Origin: Acuticoccus yangtzensis
Lineage (GTDB): Bacteria > Pseudomonadota > Alphaproteobacteria > Rhizobiales > Amorphaceae
Assembly: GCF_001927245.1 (NCBI RefSeq)
Contig: NZ_MJUX01000004.1
Coordinates: forward strand, 248,001-312,000
Direction: 5' to 3'
Length of the DNA stretch: 64,000 bases
A model generated the notes under the pieces. That model saw only the letters and a list, made by a program, of their open reading frames with translations, made no database searches and was not told the origin of the DNA. Below, piece after piece: positions 16,704 through 26,469 of the stretch (within the stretch, counting starts at the first letter, position 1; each line of letters opens with the position of its first letter). The position numbers and the translations under genes were made by a program.

Positions 16704-16872
16704 CCGCCCCCGCGGGCGCTCCGGGCGGGCGCGGGCGGTCCCGCGGGGCCCAAGGCGCGCGGGCGACCCTGCCGGCGGCGGAGCGGCCTTCCGCGCGGTC
16801 ATCACGCGGCGTCCGCCCGCGCAGTGCGGCGGCGCCGGCAGGTGGACAGGCGCCGCCGCGGCGGGCGGCGGA

Positions 16873-17229
16873 TCAGACCAGGACCGGGGCCGGCTCGGCC
16901 GTGCGCTCCGATTCCATCGCCAGCAGCGCATCGTCGGACACCTTGCCGATCACCCCCGGCATGCGGTCCATCTCGCGCGTATAGTCCAGCATCGAGAGGC
17001 GCTGAAACTCGATCATGCAGCTCCACGAGGCGAAGATGTTGGGCGAGCGCATCAGCGCCAGCTCCAGCTCCGCGTAGCGCTGCAGGCGAAGGCCGACGAA
17101 GCGGGCTCCCTCCCGCATCATCTCGCTCGACGCATGGTAGGCCGAGCGCGACAAGGCGTCAGCCGCCCCGAGCGGCGGTGACATGGCCAGTTTCGGTGAC
17201 AGTGTCTCGCCCATGACCAGCTGTTGCAT
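16873..17229 (-). CDS. Phasin-like protein
   Basis: 118-residue, mostly helical amphipathic protein without signal peptide or membrane segment. The segment ALMRSPNIFASWSCMIEFQRLSMLDYTREM resembles phasins, which coat polyhydroxyalkanoate granules. The neighbourhood supports this: a PHA synthase-family gene lies 1.4 kb away. The start at 17229 has GGGGAG nine bases upstream; the longer frame upstream is not family-like. It is divergent from the universal stress protein gene, and the FNR-type box between them could serve both. Resemblance is compositional, so the assignment is moderate. Confidence 0.6.
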   Translation of the reverse strand: MQQLVMGETLSPKLAMSPPLGAADALSRSAYHASSEMMREGARFVGLRLQRYAELELALMRSPNIFASWSCMIEFQRLSMLDYTREMDRMPGVIGKVSDDALLAMESERTAEPAPVLV

Positions 17230-17415
17230 GGCCTGTCTCCCCAATGTGTTGAGCTTTGCTCTTGTGTCATTCCCGGCATGGACCCCGAAGGGTCGCGACG
17301 ATTGGATCCGGCACGCGAGGCGGCCGATCGGGTCCGGCGGCGCGATGCCGGCCCACGATCCGACGACCCATCCCGTACCCGACAGCGATGAGAGCAAGTA
17401 TCAGGTGCCCATGTA

Positions 17416-17429
17416 TTGATGAAAATCAA
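17416..17429. promoter_or_regulatory. FNR/FixK-type box upstream of the universal stress protein gene
   Basis: TTGATGAAAATCAA is a perfect match to the TTGAT-N4-ATCAA recognition site of FNR, Anr and FixK regulators. Its centre is 62.5 bp before the stress-protein start codon, which would suit class II activation (site centred near -41.5) with a leader of about 20 bases. Confidence 0.85.
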
Positions 17430-17484
17430 GGCCCTCGTCTGTCAGTCTGGTAGAGCGGGCTCAGTATTTCGCAGGGAGGTGAAC

Positions 17485-18312
17485 ATGCCTGCAGTAAAGA
17501 CCGTGCTGGCGCTTGCACAAAACAACGACGCCAGTGAATCGTTTTTGAAGGAAGCGGCAGCCTTCGCCGCGCGTCACGAGGCCCATCTGATCGCGCTGAC
17601 CATCGGCCGGCAGGAAACGATCGCCTATGCCGGCCTGCCTGACCTGCCGCCCTCCGTCTATGCCGACGAGATGGCCGCGGTGCGCGCCCGCGTTGAAACC
17701 CGCATGGCGGCGGCGACGCAGACGCTGACCGCAACGGGCGTGTCGTTCGAGGTGCGCGGGGCCGTCGTTCCGGCGGGAGAAGCCGGACGCACGTTCGCCG
17801 CTCAGGCCCGCTACGCCGACATCGCCCTCCTGCCGCGCGATGCCGATTGTGCCGACATCGCCGACGCCGCGCTCTTCGCTAGCGGCCGCCCGGTGCTGAT
17901 CGTCCCGCCCGGCGCCTCCTTCGCCGGGATCGGGTCGCGCGTCGTGATCGCCTGGGATCCCGGCGCGGAGGCGACGCGCGCCGCCCATGACGCCATCACC
18001 TTGATGGCCGGCGCCGAGGAGGTTCGCGTCGTCGTGGTGGATCCGCGGGTCGGCCCCGGCGCGCATGGCGAGGAGCCGGGCTCCGGCCTTGCCACCAGCC
18101 TCGCCCGGCACGGCCTTCCGGTGACGGTCGATTCCATCCCCTCCGCCGGGCTGTCGGTCGCCGATGCGATCAAGCGCCAGGCCGCCGCCGCCTCGGCGGA
18201 CCTCATCGTCTCCGGCGCCTACGGCCACTCGCGCCTCACCGAGATCATTCTCGGCGGGGTCACGCGGGACCTTCTGGCCGGCTGCGACAGGCCCTTGCTG
18301 ATGGCCCATTGA
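17485..18312 (+). CDS. Universal stress protein, tandem Usp domains
   Basis: 275-residue cytosolic protein with two UspA-type domains. The first (about 4-145) begins VKTVLALAQNNDASESFL. The second ends with the nucleotide-binding motif G-2x-G-9x-G-[ST] in SGAYGHSRLTEIILGGVTRD; the first domain lacks a clear copy. Tandem-domain Usps of alpha- and betaproteobacteria are often induced at low oxygen. ATG 17485 follows a strong GGGAGGTGA. An FNR-type box lies upstream, and the PHA synthase/N-ATPase block follows downstream with its own FNR-type box. Confidence 0.88.
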   Translation: MPAVKTVLALAQNNDASESFLKEAAAFAARHEAHLIALTIGRQETIAYAGLPDLPPSVYADEMAAVRARVETRMAAATQTLTATGVSFEVRGAVVPAGEAGRTFAAQARYADIALLPRDADCADIADAALFASGRPVLIVPPGASFAGIGSRVVIAWDPGAEATRAAHDAITLMAGAEEVRVVVVDPRVGPGAHGEEPGSGLATSLARHGLPVTVDSIPSAGLSVADAIKRQAAAASADLIVSGAYGHSRLTEIILGGVTRDLLAGCDRPLLMAH

Positions 18313-18454
18313 GGGGTCGGGCGCGGCGGGGTTGCCGCCGCGCCCGCCGGGTACGCGAACGATCGACTGCCGCAAGGCAATTCATCGCGGCAATGCTTTC
18401 ACGCCCATCTATACTAAAATATTTGCAGTTTTTATTTCTGTCGCTCTTCAGAAA

Positions 18455-18521
18455 CGTCATTTTGACGCAGCGTCATCTGTTTTCGTCAGACGACCCGTGC
18501 CGACGTTACCGCATGACGTCA
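18455..18521. promoter_or_regulatory. Cluster of CGTCA/TGACG inverted half-sites
   Basis: CGTCA (18455), TTT, TGACG (18463), CAG, CGTCA (18471) form two overlapping inverted repeats with equal 3-base spacers. A further CGTCA lies at 18484 and a TGACGTCA palindrome at 18514-18521. The regular spacing suggests operator sites for a dimeric or oligomeric regulator of the phaC promoter; which one is unknown. Confidence 0.45.
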
Positions 18522-18596
18522 CTGCACCGCTGATATGCGTTTGCCTCAAGTCCGTTGATATCACGGGCGATTTCGCAACGTGGCAAAGATGTAATA

Positions 18597-18610
18597 TTGA
18601 TCCTGATCAA
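18597..18610. promoter_or_regulatory. FNR/FixK-type box upstream of phaC-atp block
   Basis: TTGATCCTGATCAA is a perfect TTGAT-N4-ATCAA site, centred 63.5 bp before the phaC start codon. The spacing is nearly the same as at the stress-protein gene, so both promoters are probably activated the same way under low oxygen. Confidence 0.87.
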
Positions 18611-18666
18611 GGTGCCGCGGAGGGCCACGGGCGAGGGCTGACACTTCAGGAACGCTGGAGTGCGTC

Positions 18667-20571
18667 ATGCCCAGAACGGTCCAGGCCCCGACCGACCCTT
18701 CCACGTCAGAAACGGCGGAAGCGAACACGGCGGAAGCGAAGACAGCAGACCGGCCACCGCGCCAGACCCCCGAACCCGCCAAGTCCCGGGACACGCCGTC
18801 CGCGGACCCCGATGAGCGGTCCGTACACCGAGACGCCTCGCCTGCGCCCGACCCCACCGTGTACGAGCTGATCGACCGCTCGGTCCACGCCTCCGCCGCC
18901 AAGCTGACGATGGGCCTCTCCCCCGCCGCCCTCGCCGGCGCCTATCTCGATTGGGCCTCGCACCTCGCCTTCTCGCCCGGAAAGCAGATGGAGCTGGCCG
19001 CCTCCGCCTTCTCCAAATTCACGCGCCTGACGGATTATGCCGGCCGCGCCGCCTTCGGTGAGGCGAACACGCCTGTCGCCACCGCGCTGCCGCAGGACCA
19101 CCGCTTCAGGGCGAAGGGCTGGGCGAACTGGCCCTTCAACGTCATGCAGCAGAGCTTTCTCACCGCCGAGGCGTGGTGGGAGGAGGCGACGAGCGGGGTG
19201 CACGGCGTCACCCGCCAGCACGAGAAGATGGCCGCCTTCTGCGCCCGCCAGATGCTGGACGCGGTGTCCCCCTCGAACCAGGCGGCGACCAACCCCGAGA
19301 TCGTTGCGCGCACGATCCACGAAGGGGGCGCCAACCTCCTGCGCGGCGCCCAGAACGCCTTCAAGGACATGGTGGCCACCGCCGCCCACGACGACCCGCC
19401 CGGCACCGGCACCTTCCGCCCCGGCGAAACGGTGGCGATCACCCCCGGCAAGGTGGTCTTCCGCAACCACCTGATGGAGCTGATCCAATACGCCCCCGCG
19501 ACCGGCACCGTGCATCCCGAACCGGTTCTGATCGTCCCGGCGTGGATCATGAAATATTATATCCTCGACCTGTCGCCGCAGAACTCGCTGGTGCGCTACC
19601 TCGTCGGCCAGGGGCATACGGTGTTCGCGATCTCCTGGCGCAATCCCGGCGCCGAGGACCGCAACGTCGGCATGGACGATTACGTCGCCCAAGGCCCGCA
19701 CGCGGCGCTTGAGGCGATCGGCGCGATCGTCCCGGACACGAAGGTGCACGCGGTGGGCTACTGCCTCGGCGGCACGCTCCTTTCCATCACCGCCGCCGCC
19801 ATGGGGCGCGATGGCGACGACCGCCTCGCCTCCGTGACCCTGTTCGCGGCGCAGACCGACTTCACCGAGGCGGGCGAGCTCACCCTCTTCATCAACGAGA
19901 GCCAACTCGCCTTCCTCGACGACATGATGTGGGAGCGCGGCTATCTCGACTCGTCGCAGATGGCGGGCGCGTTCCAGATCCTGCGCTCCAACGATCTCAT
20001 CTGGTCCAAGGTGGTGCGCGACTATCTCCTCGGCGAACGGGCGCCGATGATCGACCTGATGGCCTGGAACGCGGACGCAACACGCCTGCCCTACCGCATG
20101 CACATCGAGTACCTGACGCACCTCTTCCTCAACAACGACCTGGCTGAAGGGCGCTACCGAGTGGGCGGGCGCACGATCTCGGTCGGAGACATCCGCTGCC
20201 CGATCTTCGCCGTCGGCACCGAGCAGGACCACGTCGCCCCCTGGCGTTCCGCCTACAAGATCCACCTCCTCGCCGACACGGACGTGACCTTCGTCCTCAC
20301 CAGCGGCGGCCACAATGCGGGCATCGTCTCAGAGCCCGGCCACAAGCGGCGCCACTACCGCATCCGCACCACGCGGGTGGACGACCATTATGTCGACCCG
20401 GACACCTACATCGCCTCCACGCCGGTGAACGAGGGCTCCTGGTGGCCGGAACTGTCCGCCTTCTTCGGCGCCCACTCGGGCGAGCGCACCGCCCCGCCAC
20501 CGATGGGCGCCCCGGCCGCCGGCTATGCCCCGGTGTGCGACGCGCCCGGCACCTACGTCCTCATGCGATAG
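18667..20571 (+). CDS. phaC: PHA/PHB synthase family alpha/beta-hydrolase protein
   Basis: 634 residues. The first 70 are a hydrophilic Thr/Ala/Pro/Glu-rich extension. They are followed by the PhaC N-terminal domain (LNVMQQSFLTAEAWW-type block) and the alpha/beta-hydrolase core. The lipase-like box is GYCLGG with C366 as nucleophile; D521 (GTEQDHVAP) and H549 (SGGHNAGIV) complete the triad, matching class I PHA synthase. It should polymerise (R)-3-hydroxyacyl-CoA, though cluster-linked paralogues of this family are poorly studied and may act differently. GGAG lies six bases before the ATG. First gene of a block with 3-9 bp gaps; the downstream hydratase could supply (R)-hydroxyacyl-CoA. Confidence 0.88.
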   Translation: MPRTVQAPTDPSTSETAEANTAEAKTADRPPRQTPEPAKSRDTPSADPDERSVHRDASPAPDPTVYELIDRSVHASAAKLTMGLSPAALAGAYLDWASHLAFSPGKQMELAASAFSKFTRLTDYAGRAAFGEANTPVATALPQDHRFRAKGWANWPFNVMQQSFLTAEAWWEEATSGVHGVTRQHEKMAAFCARQMLDAVSPSNQAATNPEIVARTIHEGGANLLRGAQNAFKDMVATAAHDDPPGTGTFRPGETVAITPGKVVFRNHLMELIQYAPATGTVHPEPVLIVPAWIMKYYILDLSPQNSLVRYLVGQGHTVFAISWRNPGAEDRNVGMDDYVAQGPHAALEAIGAIVPDTKVHAVGYCLGGTLLSITAAAMGRDGDDRLASVTLFAAQTDFTEAGELTLFINESQLAFLDDMMWERGYLDSSQMAGAFQILRSNDLIWSKVVRDYLLGERAPMIDLMAWNADATRLPYRMHIEYLTHLFLNNDLAEGRYRVGGRTISVGDIRCPIFAVGTEQDHVAPWRSAYKIHLLADTDVTFVLTSGGHNAGIVSEPGHKRRHYRIRTTRVDDHYVDPDTYIASTPVNEGSWWPELSAFFGAHSGERTAPPPMGAPAAGYAPVCDAPGTYVLMR

Positions 20572-20579
20572 GCCGCGTC

Positions 20580-21356
20580 ATGACCCTTTCCGCAACGCCG
20601 CTCGCCGGGCGCAAGGGCCTCGTCGTCGGCATCGCCAATGCCGACAGCATCGCCACCGGCTGCGCCCGCGCCTTTCGTGAAGCCGGAGCCGATCTCGCCG
20701 TCACCTACCTGAACGAAAAGGCGCTGAAATATGTCGAGCCCGTCGCCGCCGCTCTGGAGGCGCCGATCGTCATGCCGCTCGACGTGACCGACGAGGCGCA
20801 GATCGACGCCGTCTTCGCCCGCATCGCCTCCGAATGGGGCCGGCTCGACTTCCTGCTCCACTCCATCGCCTATTGCCGCAAGAACGATCTCACCGGCCGC
20901 GTGGTCGACACCTCGCGCGACGGGTTCGCCGAGGCGATGGACGTTTCCGTCCACTCCCTCTTCCGCCTTCTGAAGCGGGCCGAGCCGTTGATGAGTGCGG
21001 GCGGCAGCGCTCTCACCGTCAGCTACTACGGCGCTGAAAAGGTGGTCGACAATTACAACATCATGGGCCCGGTGAAGGCGGCGCTGGAGTCCAGCGTGCG
21101 CTACCTTGCCGCCGAGCTCGGGCCGAAGGGGATCCGCGTCAACGCCCTGTCGCCGGGGCCGCTGAAGACGCGCGCGGCCTCCGGCATCGCCCATTTCGAT
21201 GCGCTGGTGGATGCGGCGCGCCTCAGGGCCCCGGCCCATCAGATCGTCACCATCGAGGATATCGGCGCCATGGCCCGCTATTATGTGAGCGACGACGCCG
21301 CCCGCGTGACCGGCAACGTCGCCTACATCGACGGCGGCATGAACGTGATGGCCTGA
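20580..21356 (+). CDS. fabI: Enoyl-ACP reductase FabI-like SDR
   Basis: 258-residue cytosolic SDR of the FabI branch. The atypical nucleotide-binding start GIANADSIATGCA and the Tyr-x6-Lys active site (Y159-NIMGPV-K166) distinguish it from ordinary SDRs with Y-x3-K. It would reduce enoyl-ACP or enoyl-CoA with NADH/NADPH. Gaps are 8 bp after phaC and 3 bp before the hydratase/phosphotransacetylase gene. Being in this block, it is more likely a specialised acyl-CoA/ACP reductase or redox sink than the housekeeping FabI (inference). Confidence 0.88.
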   Translation: MTLSATPLAGRKGLVVGIANADSIATGCARAFREAGADLAVTYLNEKALKYVEPVAAALEAPIVMPLDVTDEAQIDAVFARIASEWGRLDFLLHSIAYCRKNDLTGRVVDTSRDGFAEAMDVSVHSLFRLLKRAEPLMSAGGSALTVSYYGAEKVVDNYNIMGPVKAALESSVRYLAAELGPKGIRVNALSPGPLKTRAASGIAHFDALVDAARLRAPAHQIVTIEDIGAMARYYVSDDAARVTGNVAYIDGGMNVMA

Positions 21357-21359
21357 GCG

Positions 21360-22769
21360 ATGGACTACATCGAGAACCGCACCTTCGACGAGCTCGCCGT
21401 CGGCGACAGCGCCGAGCTGACGCGCACCCTGCGTCACGAGGACATCGAGCTCTTCGCTGTGATGTCCGGCGACGTGAACCCCGCCCATGTGGACGCCGAC
21501 TATGCGGCGGCGGACATGTTCCACAAGGTGATCGCCCACGGAATGTGGGGCGGCGCGCTGATCTCGGCGGTGCTCGGCACGCAGTTGCCGGGGCCGGGCA
21601 CGATCTACCTCGACCAAACGCTGAAGTTCCGCCGCCCCGTGGGCCTCGGCGACACGGTGACCGTGCGCGTCACCGTGGCCGAGAAGATCGCCGAGTCGAA
21701 GCGGCTGAAGCTCGAATGCCTGTGCCTCAACCAGGCGGGCGAGAAGGTGATCATCGGCGAGGCGCTGGTAATTGCGCCGAGCGAGAAGGTCCGCCGCCCG
21801 CGCGTGGCGCTGCCCGCGGTGCGGATCAACGCGCGCGGCACGCATCTGCGCGACGTGATCGCCCGTGCGGCCGGCGTGCCGGTGCGGGTCGGCGTCGTCC
21901 ACCCGGTCGACGGCGACACACTGACGGACGTTGCCGAGGCGAAGGCGGCGGGGCTGATCGACCCGGTCCTGATCGGCCCGGCGGGCGCGATCCATGCGGC
22001 GGCCGCGGCGGCGGGCGTGCCCCTCGGCGCCATCCCCGTGCAGGACGCGCCGGACGCCATGGCCGCCGCGCGGATCGCCGCCGCGCGCGCCAAGTCCGGT
22101 ACCCTCGACGCGCTGATGAAAGGCGCGGTCGATCTCGCCGCCCTGGTTCGCACCGCGGCGGACGAAGGGCTGGGGCGCGAGACGAGCGCCACCCACGTCC
22201 ACATCCTCGACGTCGCGACCTACGGCAAGCCGCTCCTCGTCACCGATGCCGCGCTGGTCCCCTCGCCCACCTTGGCCGAGAAGCGGGACATGGTGGCGAA
22301 CGCGGCCGCACTGGCGCAGGCGATGGGGATCCGCGCGCCGAAAGTCGCCGTCCTCTCCGCCAGCGAGACGGTCGACCCGCGCCTTCCCTCCACGCTGGAC
22401 GCGGCCGCGCTGTGCAAGATGGCCGAGCGCGGCCAGATCACCGGCGCGATGGTGGACGGCCCGCTGGCCTTCGACACGGCGATTTCGCGTGCCGTGGCCG
22501 CCAAGCGGCATTTCGGACCCGTCGCCGGGGATGCCGACATTCTCCTGGTGCCGGACCTCGAAGCGGGGGCGCTTCTGGTCAAGGAGCTGATCCACCTCGC
22601 CGGGGCGGATGCGGCGGGGATCGTCCTCGGCCTCAAGGTACCGGTGATCGTCGCGGGACGGACCGGCGGTGCGCTCCCGGCACTGGCCGCCGCCGCGCTC
22701 GCCAAGCTTCTGGTGCGCCGCCCCTTCGCAGGGCAGGCCGCCTCTCCCAGCCCCCGCGCGGCCGAGTAG
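21360..22769 (+). CDS. Bifunctional MaoC-like (R)-enoyl-CoA hydratase / phosphate acetyl(butyryl)transferase
   Basis: 469-residue two-domain fusion. Residues about 1-140 form a MaoC hot-dog domain with the (R)-specific hydratase motif DVNPAHVDADYA and IAHGMWGGALIS. Residues about 155-455 match phosphate acetyl/butyryltransferase, with PSPTLAEKRDMVANAAALAQAMG and VDGPLAFDTAISRAVAAKR. Reactions: hydration of enoyl-CoA to (R)-3-hydroxyacyl-CoA, and exchange of CoA for phosphate to give an acyl-phosphate. The first product suits the adjacent PHA synthase; the second normally feeds an acetate or butyrate kinase, which is absent from the window. This fusion is known from other bacteria. Start ATG 21360 lies 3 bp after fabI. 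Confidence 0.88.
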   Translation: MDYIENRTFDELAVGDSAELTRTLRHEDIELFAVMSGDVNPAHVDADYAAADMFHKVIAHGMWGGALISAVLGTQLPGPGTIYLDQTLKFRRPVGLGDTVTVRVTVAEKIAESKRLKLECLCLNQAGEKVIIGEALVIAPSEKVRRPRVALPAVRINARGTHLRDVIARAAGVPVRVGVVHPVDGDTLTDVAEAKAAGLIDPVLIGPAGAIHAAAAAAGVPLGAIPVQDAPDAMAAARIAAARAKSGTLDALMKGAVDLAALVRTAADEGLGRETSATHVHILDVATYGKPLLVTDAALVPSPTLAEKRDMVANAAALAQAMGIRAPKVAVLSASETVDPRLPSTLDAAALCKMAERGQITGAMVDGPLAFDTAISRAVAAKRHFGPVAGDADILLVPDLEAGALLVKELIHLAGADAAGIVLGLKVPVIVAGRTGGALPALAAAALAKLLVRRPFAGQAASPSPRAAE

Positions 22770-24705
<1,936 letters not shown>

Positions 24706-24709
<4 letters not shown>

Positions 24710-25053
24710 CCCACCGCGACGAGGCCCGCAATAATGCCGGAGACGCCGCCGCGCGGCCGGCAGCGGCATCCGCCGAGACGAGCGAGACCGATGCGGCGCT
24801 GGCGACGGCCGCCCGCCGCCAGCGCGTGCGGGAACGGCGGGGACGCGAAGAAGGTGCACTCGGCACCATGCGCATGGTCGGCCAGATCGGCATCCTGGGG
24901 TGGATCATCGTCACCCCGGCCCTCCTCGGCCTCCTCCTGGGACGCTGGCTCGACGGGCAGGCCGGCACGAAGATCTTCTTCGCCGCGCCGCTTCTGATGC
25001 TCGGCGTCGCCGCCGGCGGCTGGTCCGCCTGGCGCTGGATGCACCGCCAATGA
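24706..25053 (+). CDS. atpQ: N-ATPase AtpQ (AtpZ/AtpI-like) membrane protein
   Basis: 115 residues: a charged N-terminal region (1-50), then two membrane helices (about 59-80 and 88-106, MVGQIGILGWIIVTPALLGL and FFAAPLLMLGVAAGGW) with a short turn at GRWLDGQAGT. This is the AtpQ (URF2) protein unique to N-ATPase operons, related to AtpZ of other F-ATPases; a role in ring assembly or cation (Mg/Ca) supply has been proposed for the relatives. The start overlaps the atpC stop (ATGA). Confidence 0.85.
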
Positions 25054-25541
25054 CCGCCTCTGCCGCTCTCACCCTGCTCGTTTCCCTCGCCGCCGGTGCC
25101 GCTCTGGGCGCGGCGCACCTTCTGACGCTCGCGGCCAGCGTGCGGCGCATCGCGGCAGGCGAGGTGTGGGCGCCGGTGCTCCTCCAGGTGGGGCGCCATC
25201 TGGTGGTGGCGGCGGCCCTCTTCGGTGCGGTGTGGCTGGGGGGCGGTCCGGGGCTCATCGCCTTCGCCGCCGGTCTTTTGGGCGCCCGAAAACTCCTGAT
25301 GCCGCGGGTCGCCGGCAGGAAGCAGGCCGGCGCCATGGATGAGGCCGATGGCGCGACGCAGGCCGCCCGCGCGACGCAGGCCAACGGCGTGACGCAGGCC
25401 AACGGCGTGACGCAGGCCAACGGCGTGACGCAGGCCGGGCACTCAAGCGAGGTCGGCGAGGTGACGCAGGCCACCCGGTCCGAGACGTCGAGCGCTTCGG
25501 AGAAGCTCAGCGAATTGGCGGAGGTGAGCGGGCATGGATAG
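25050..25541 (+). CDS. atpR: N-ATPase AtpR with repeat-built C-terminal tail
   Basis: 163 residues. Residues 1-90 are the normal AtpR: three hydrophobic helices (about 4-28, 42-62, 68-84). In N-ATPases AtpR is thought to sit in the membrane and interact with the c ring. The remaining 70 residues are an unusual hydrophilic tail, with five copies of a hexapeptide (ANGVTQ and variants) encoded by 18-bp tandem repeats at 25353-25442, then a Ser/Glu-rich end. AtpR proteins normally stop near 100 residues. The start overlaps the atpQ stop, and atpB starts 8 bp before its end, so the tail is read in a tightly packed operon and is not a downstream artefact. Confidence 0.85.
   Translation: MTASAALTLLVSLAAGAALGAAHLLTLAASVRRIAAGEVWAPVLLQVGRHLVVAAALFGAVWLGGGPGLIAFAAGLLGARKLLMPRVAGRKQAGAMDEADGATQAARATQANGVTQANGVTQANGVTQAGHSSEVGEVTQATRSETSSASEKLSELAEVSGHG
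25353..25442 (+). repeat. 18-bp tandem repeat inside atpR
   Basis: Five in-frame 18-bp units (starts 25353, 25371, 25389, 25407, 25425), core GTGACGCAGGCCAACGGC; units 3 and 4 are identical. A degenerate sixth copy is at 25461-25478. They encode the xTQANGV hexapeptide repeats of the AtpR tail. Confidence 0.9.
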
Positions 25542-26226
25542 CACGCCCCTCGTCGCCCGCGTCGTCTTCTCCATCGGCCCGGTGCCGGTCACCGAGCCGG
25601 TGGTGATCACCTGGGCCATCATCGCGCTGCTGGCGGGCGGCGCCGCCCTCGCCACACGGCGGCTGACCCTGGTGCCCGGCACCTTGCAGACGGTGCTCGA
25701 GATGGTGGCCGAGGTGATCGACGATCAAATCCGCTCCACGATGAGGGCGGAGCCCCAGCCTTACCGCGCCCTCGTCGGCACGCTCTTCCTGTTCATCCTC
25801 ACCGCCAACTGGTCGAGCCTCATCCCCGGCGTGGAGCCGCCCACGGCGCACCTCGAGACCGACGCCGCGCTCGGCCTCATCGTCTTCGTAGCGACGCTCT
25901 ATTTCGGCATCCGCACATTGGGCCCCGCCGGCTACGCCAAGACGTTCATGGAGCCGACCATCATCATGCTGCCGGTCAACGTGGTGGAGGTGTTCACGCG
26001 CACCTTCTCGCTGATCGTGCGGTTGTTCGGCAACGTGATGGCGGGGGTCTTCATCATCGCCATCGTCTTGTCGCTCGCCGGTCTTCTCGTCCCCATTCCC
26101 TTGATGGCGCTCGACCTTCTGACCGGCTCCGTCCAGGCCTACATCTTCACGGCCCTCACCATGGTCTTCATCGCAAGCGCTCTCGACGAAGGGCGGCCGC
26201 AAACCGGCAGGAGTATCACGTCATGA
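25534..26226 (+). CDS. atpB: N-ATPase Fo subunit a
   Basis: 230-residue membrane stator of the ion path, about five to six helices. The essential arginine is R163 in [13 protein letters not shown], the block that faces the c-ring carboxylates. Another family block is [16 protein letters not shown]. The start overlaps the atpR end by 8 bp; its stop overlaps atpE. Shorter than the typical a subunit of the housekeeping ATPase, as usual for N-ATPases. Confidence 0.92.
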   Translation: MDSTPLVARVVFSIGPVPVTEPVVITWAIIALLAGGAALATRRLTLVPGTLQTVLEMVAEVIDDQIRSTMRAEPQPYRALVGTLFLFILTANWSSLIPGVEPPTAHLETDAALGLIVFVATLYFGIRTLGPAGYAKTFMEPTIIMLPVNVVEVFTRTFSLIVRLFGNVMAGVFIIAIVLSLAGLLVPIPLMALDLLTGSVQAYIFTALTMVFIASALDEGRPQTGRSITS

Positions 26227-26468
26227 ATTGGGTGGAGATTGCGAGCATCATCGCCGCCGCCATCGCGGTCTCGTGCGGCGCGGTCGGTCCGGCGCTGGGC
26301 GAAGGGCGCGCCGTCGCCGCCGCGATGGACGCCATCGCGCGCCAGCCGGAGGCCGCGGGTACGATCTCGCGCACGCTCTTCGTGGGCCTTGCGATGATCG
26401 AGACGACGGCGATCTACTGCCTCGTCATCGCGCTGCTGCTCCTGTTCGCGAACCCCTACGCCGGTTGA
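26223..26468 (+). CDS. atpE: N-ATPase Fo subunit c with Na+-type ligand set
   Basis: 81-residue hairpin of two membrane helices with the ARQPEA loop. It carries two carboxylates: E27 in the first helix (GPALGEGRA) and E60 in the second ([10 protein letters not shown]). The second-helix run E60-T61-T62 with Y65 corresponds to the E-S-T...Y ligands of the Na+-binding Ilyobacter c ring, and E27 stands at the position of its Gln32. This double-carboxylate, ExT pattern is what is reported for N-ATPase c subunits and indicates Na+ (or an alternative coupling ion) rather than simple H+ use; ion choice remains an inference. Confidence 0.93.
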   Translation: MNWVEIASIIAAAIAVSCGAVGPALGEGRAVAAAMDAIARQPEAAGTISRTLFVGLAMIETTAIYCLVIALLLLFANPYAG

Positions 26469-26469
26469 T

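Larger units (their letters stand above)
18313..18666. other. AT-rich regulatory region upstream of phaC
   Basis: 354 bp without a gene. It starts with a GC hairpin (12-bp stem 18318-18329 with 18335-18346, no T-tract) that may end the stress-protein transcript. The part from about 18370 to 18600 is clearly AT-richer than the surroundings. It carries a set of TGACG/CGTCA palindromes (18455-18521) and an FNR-type box (18597-18610), both listed separately. Confidence 0.55.
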
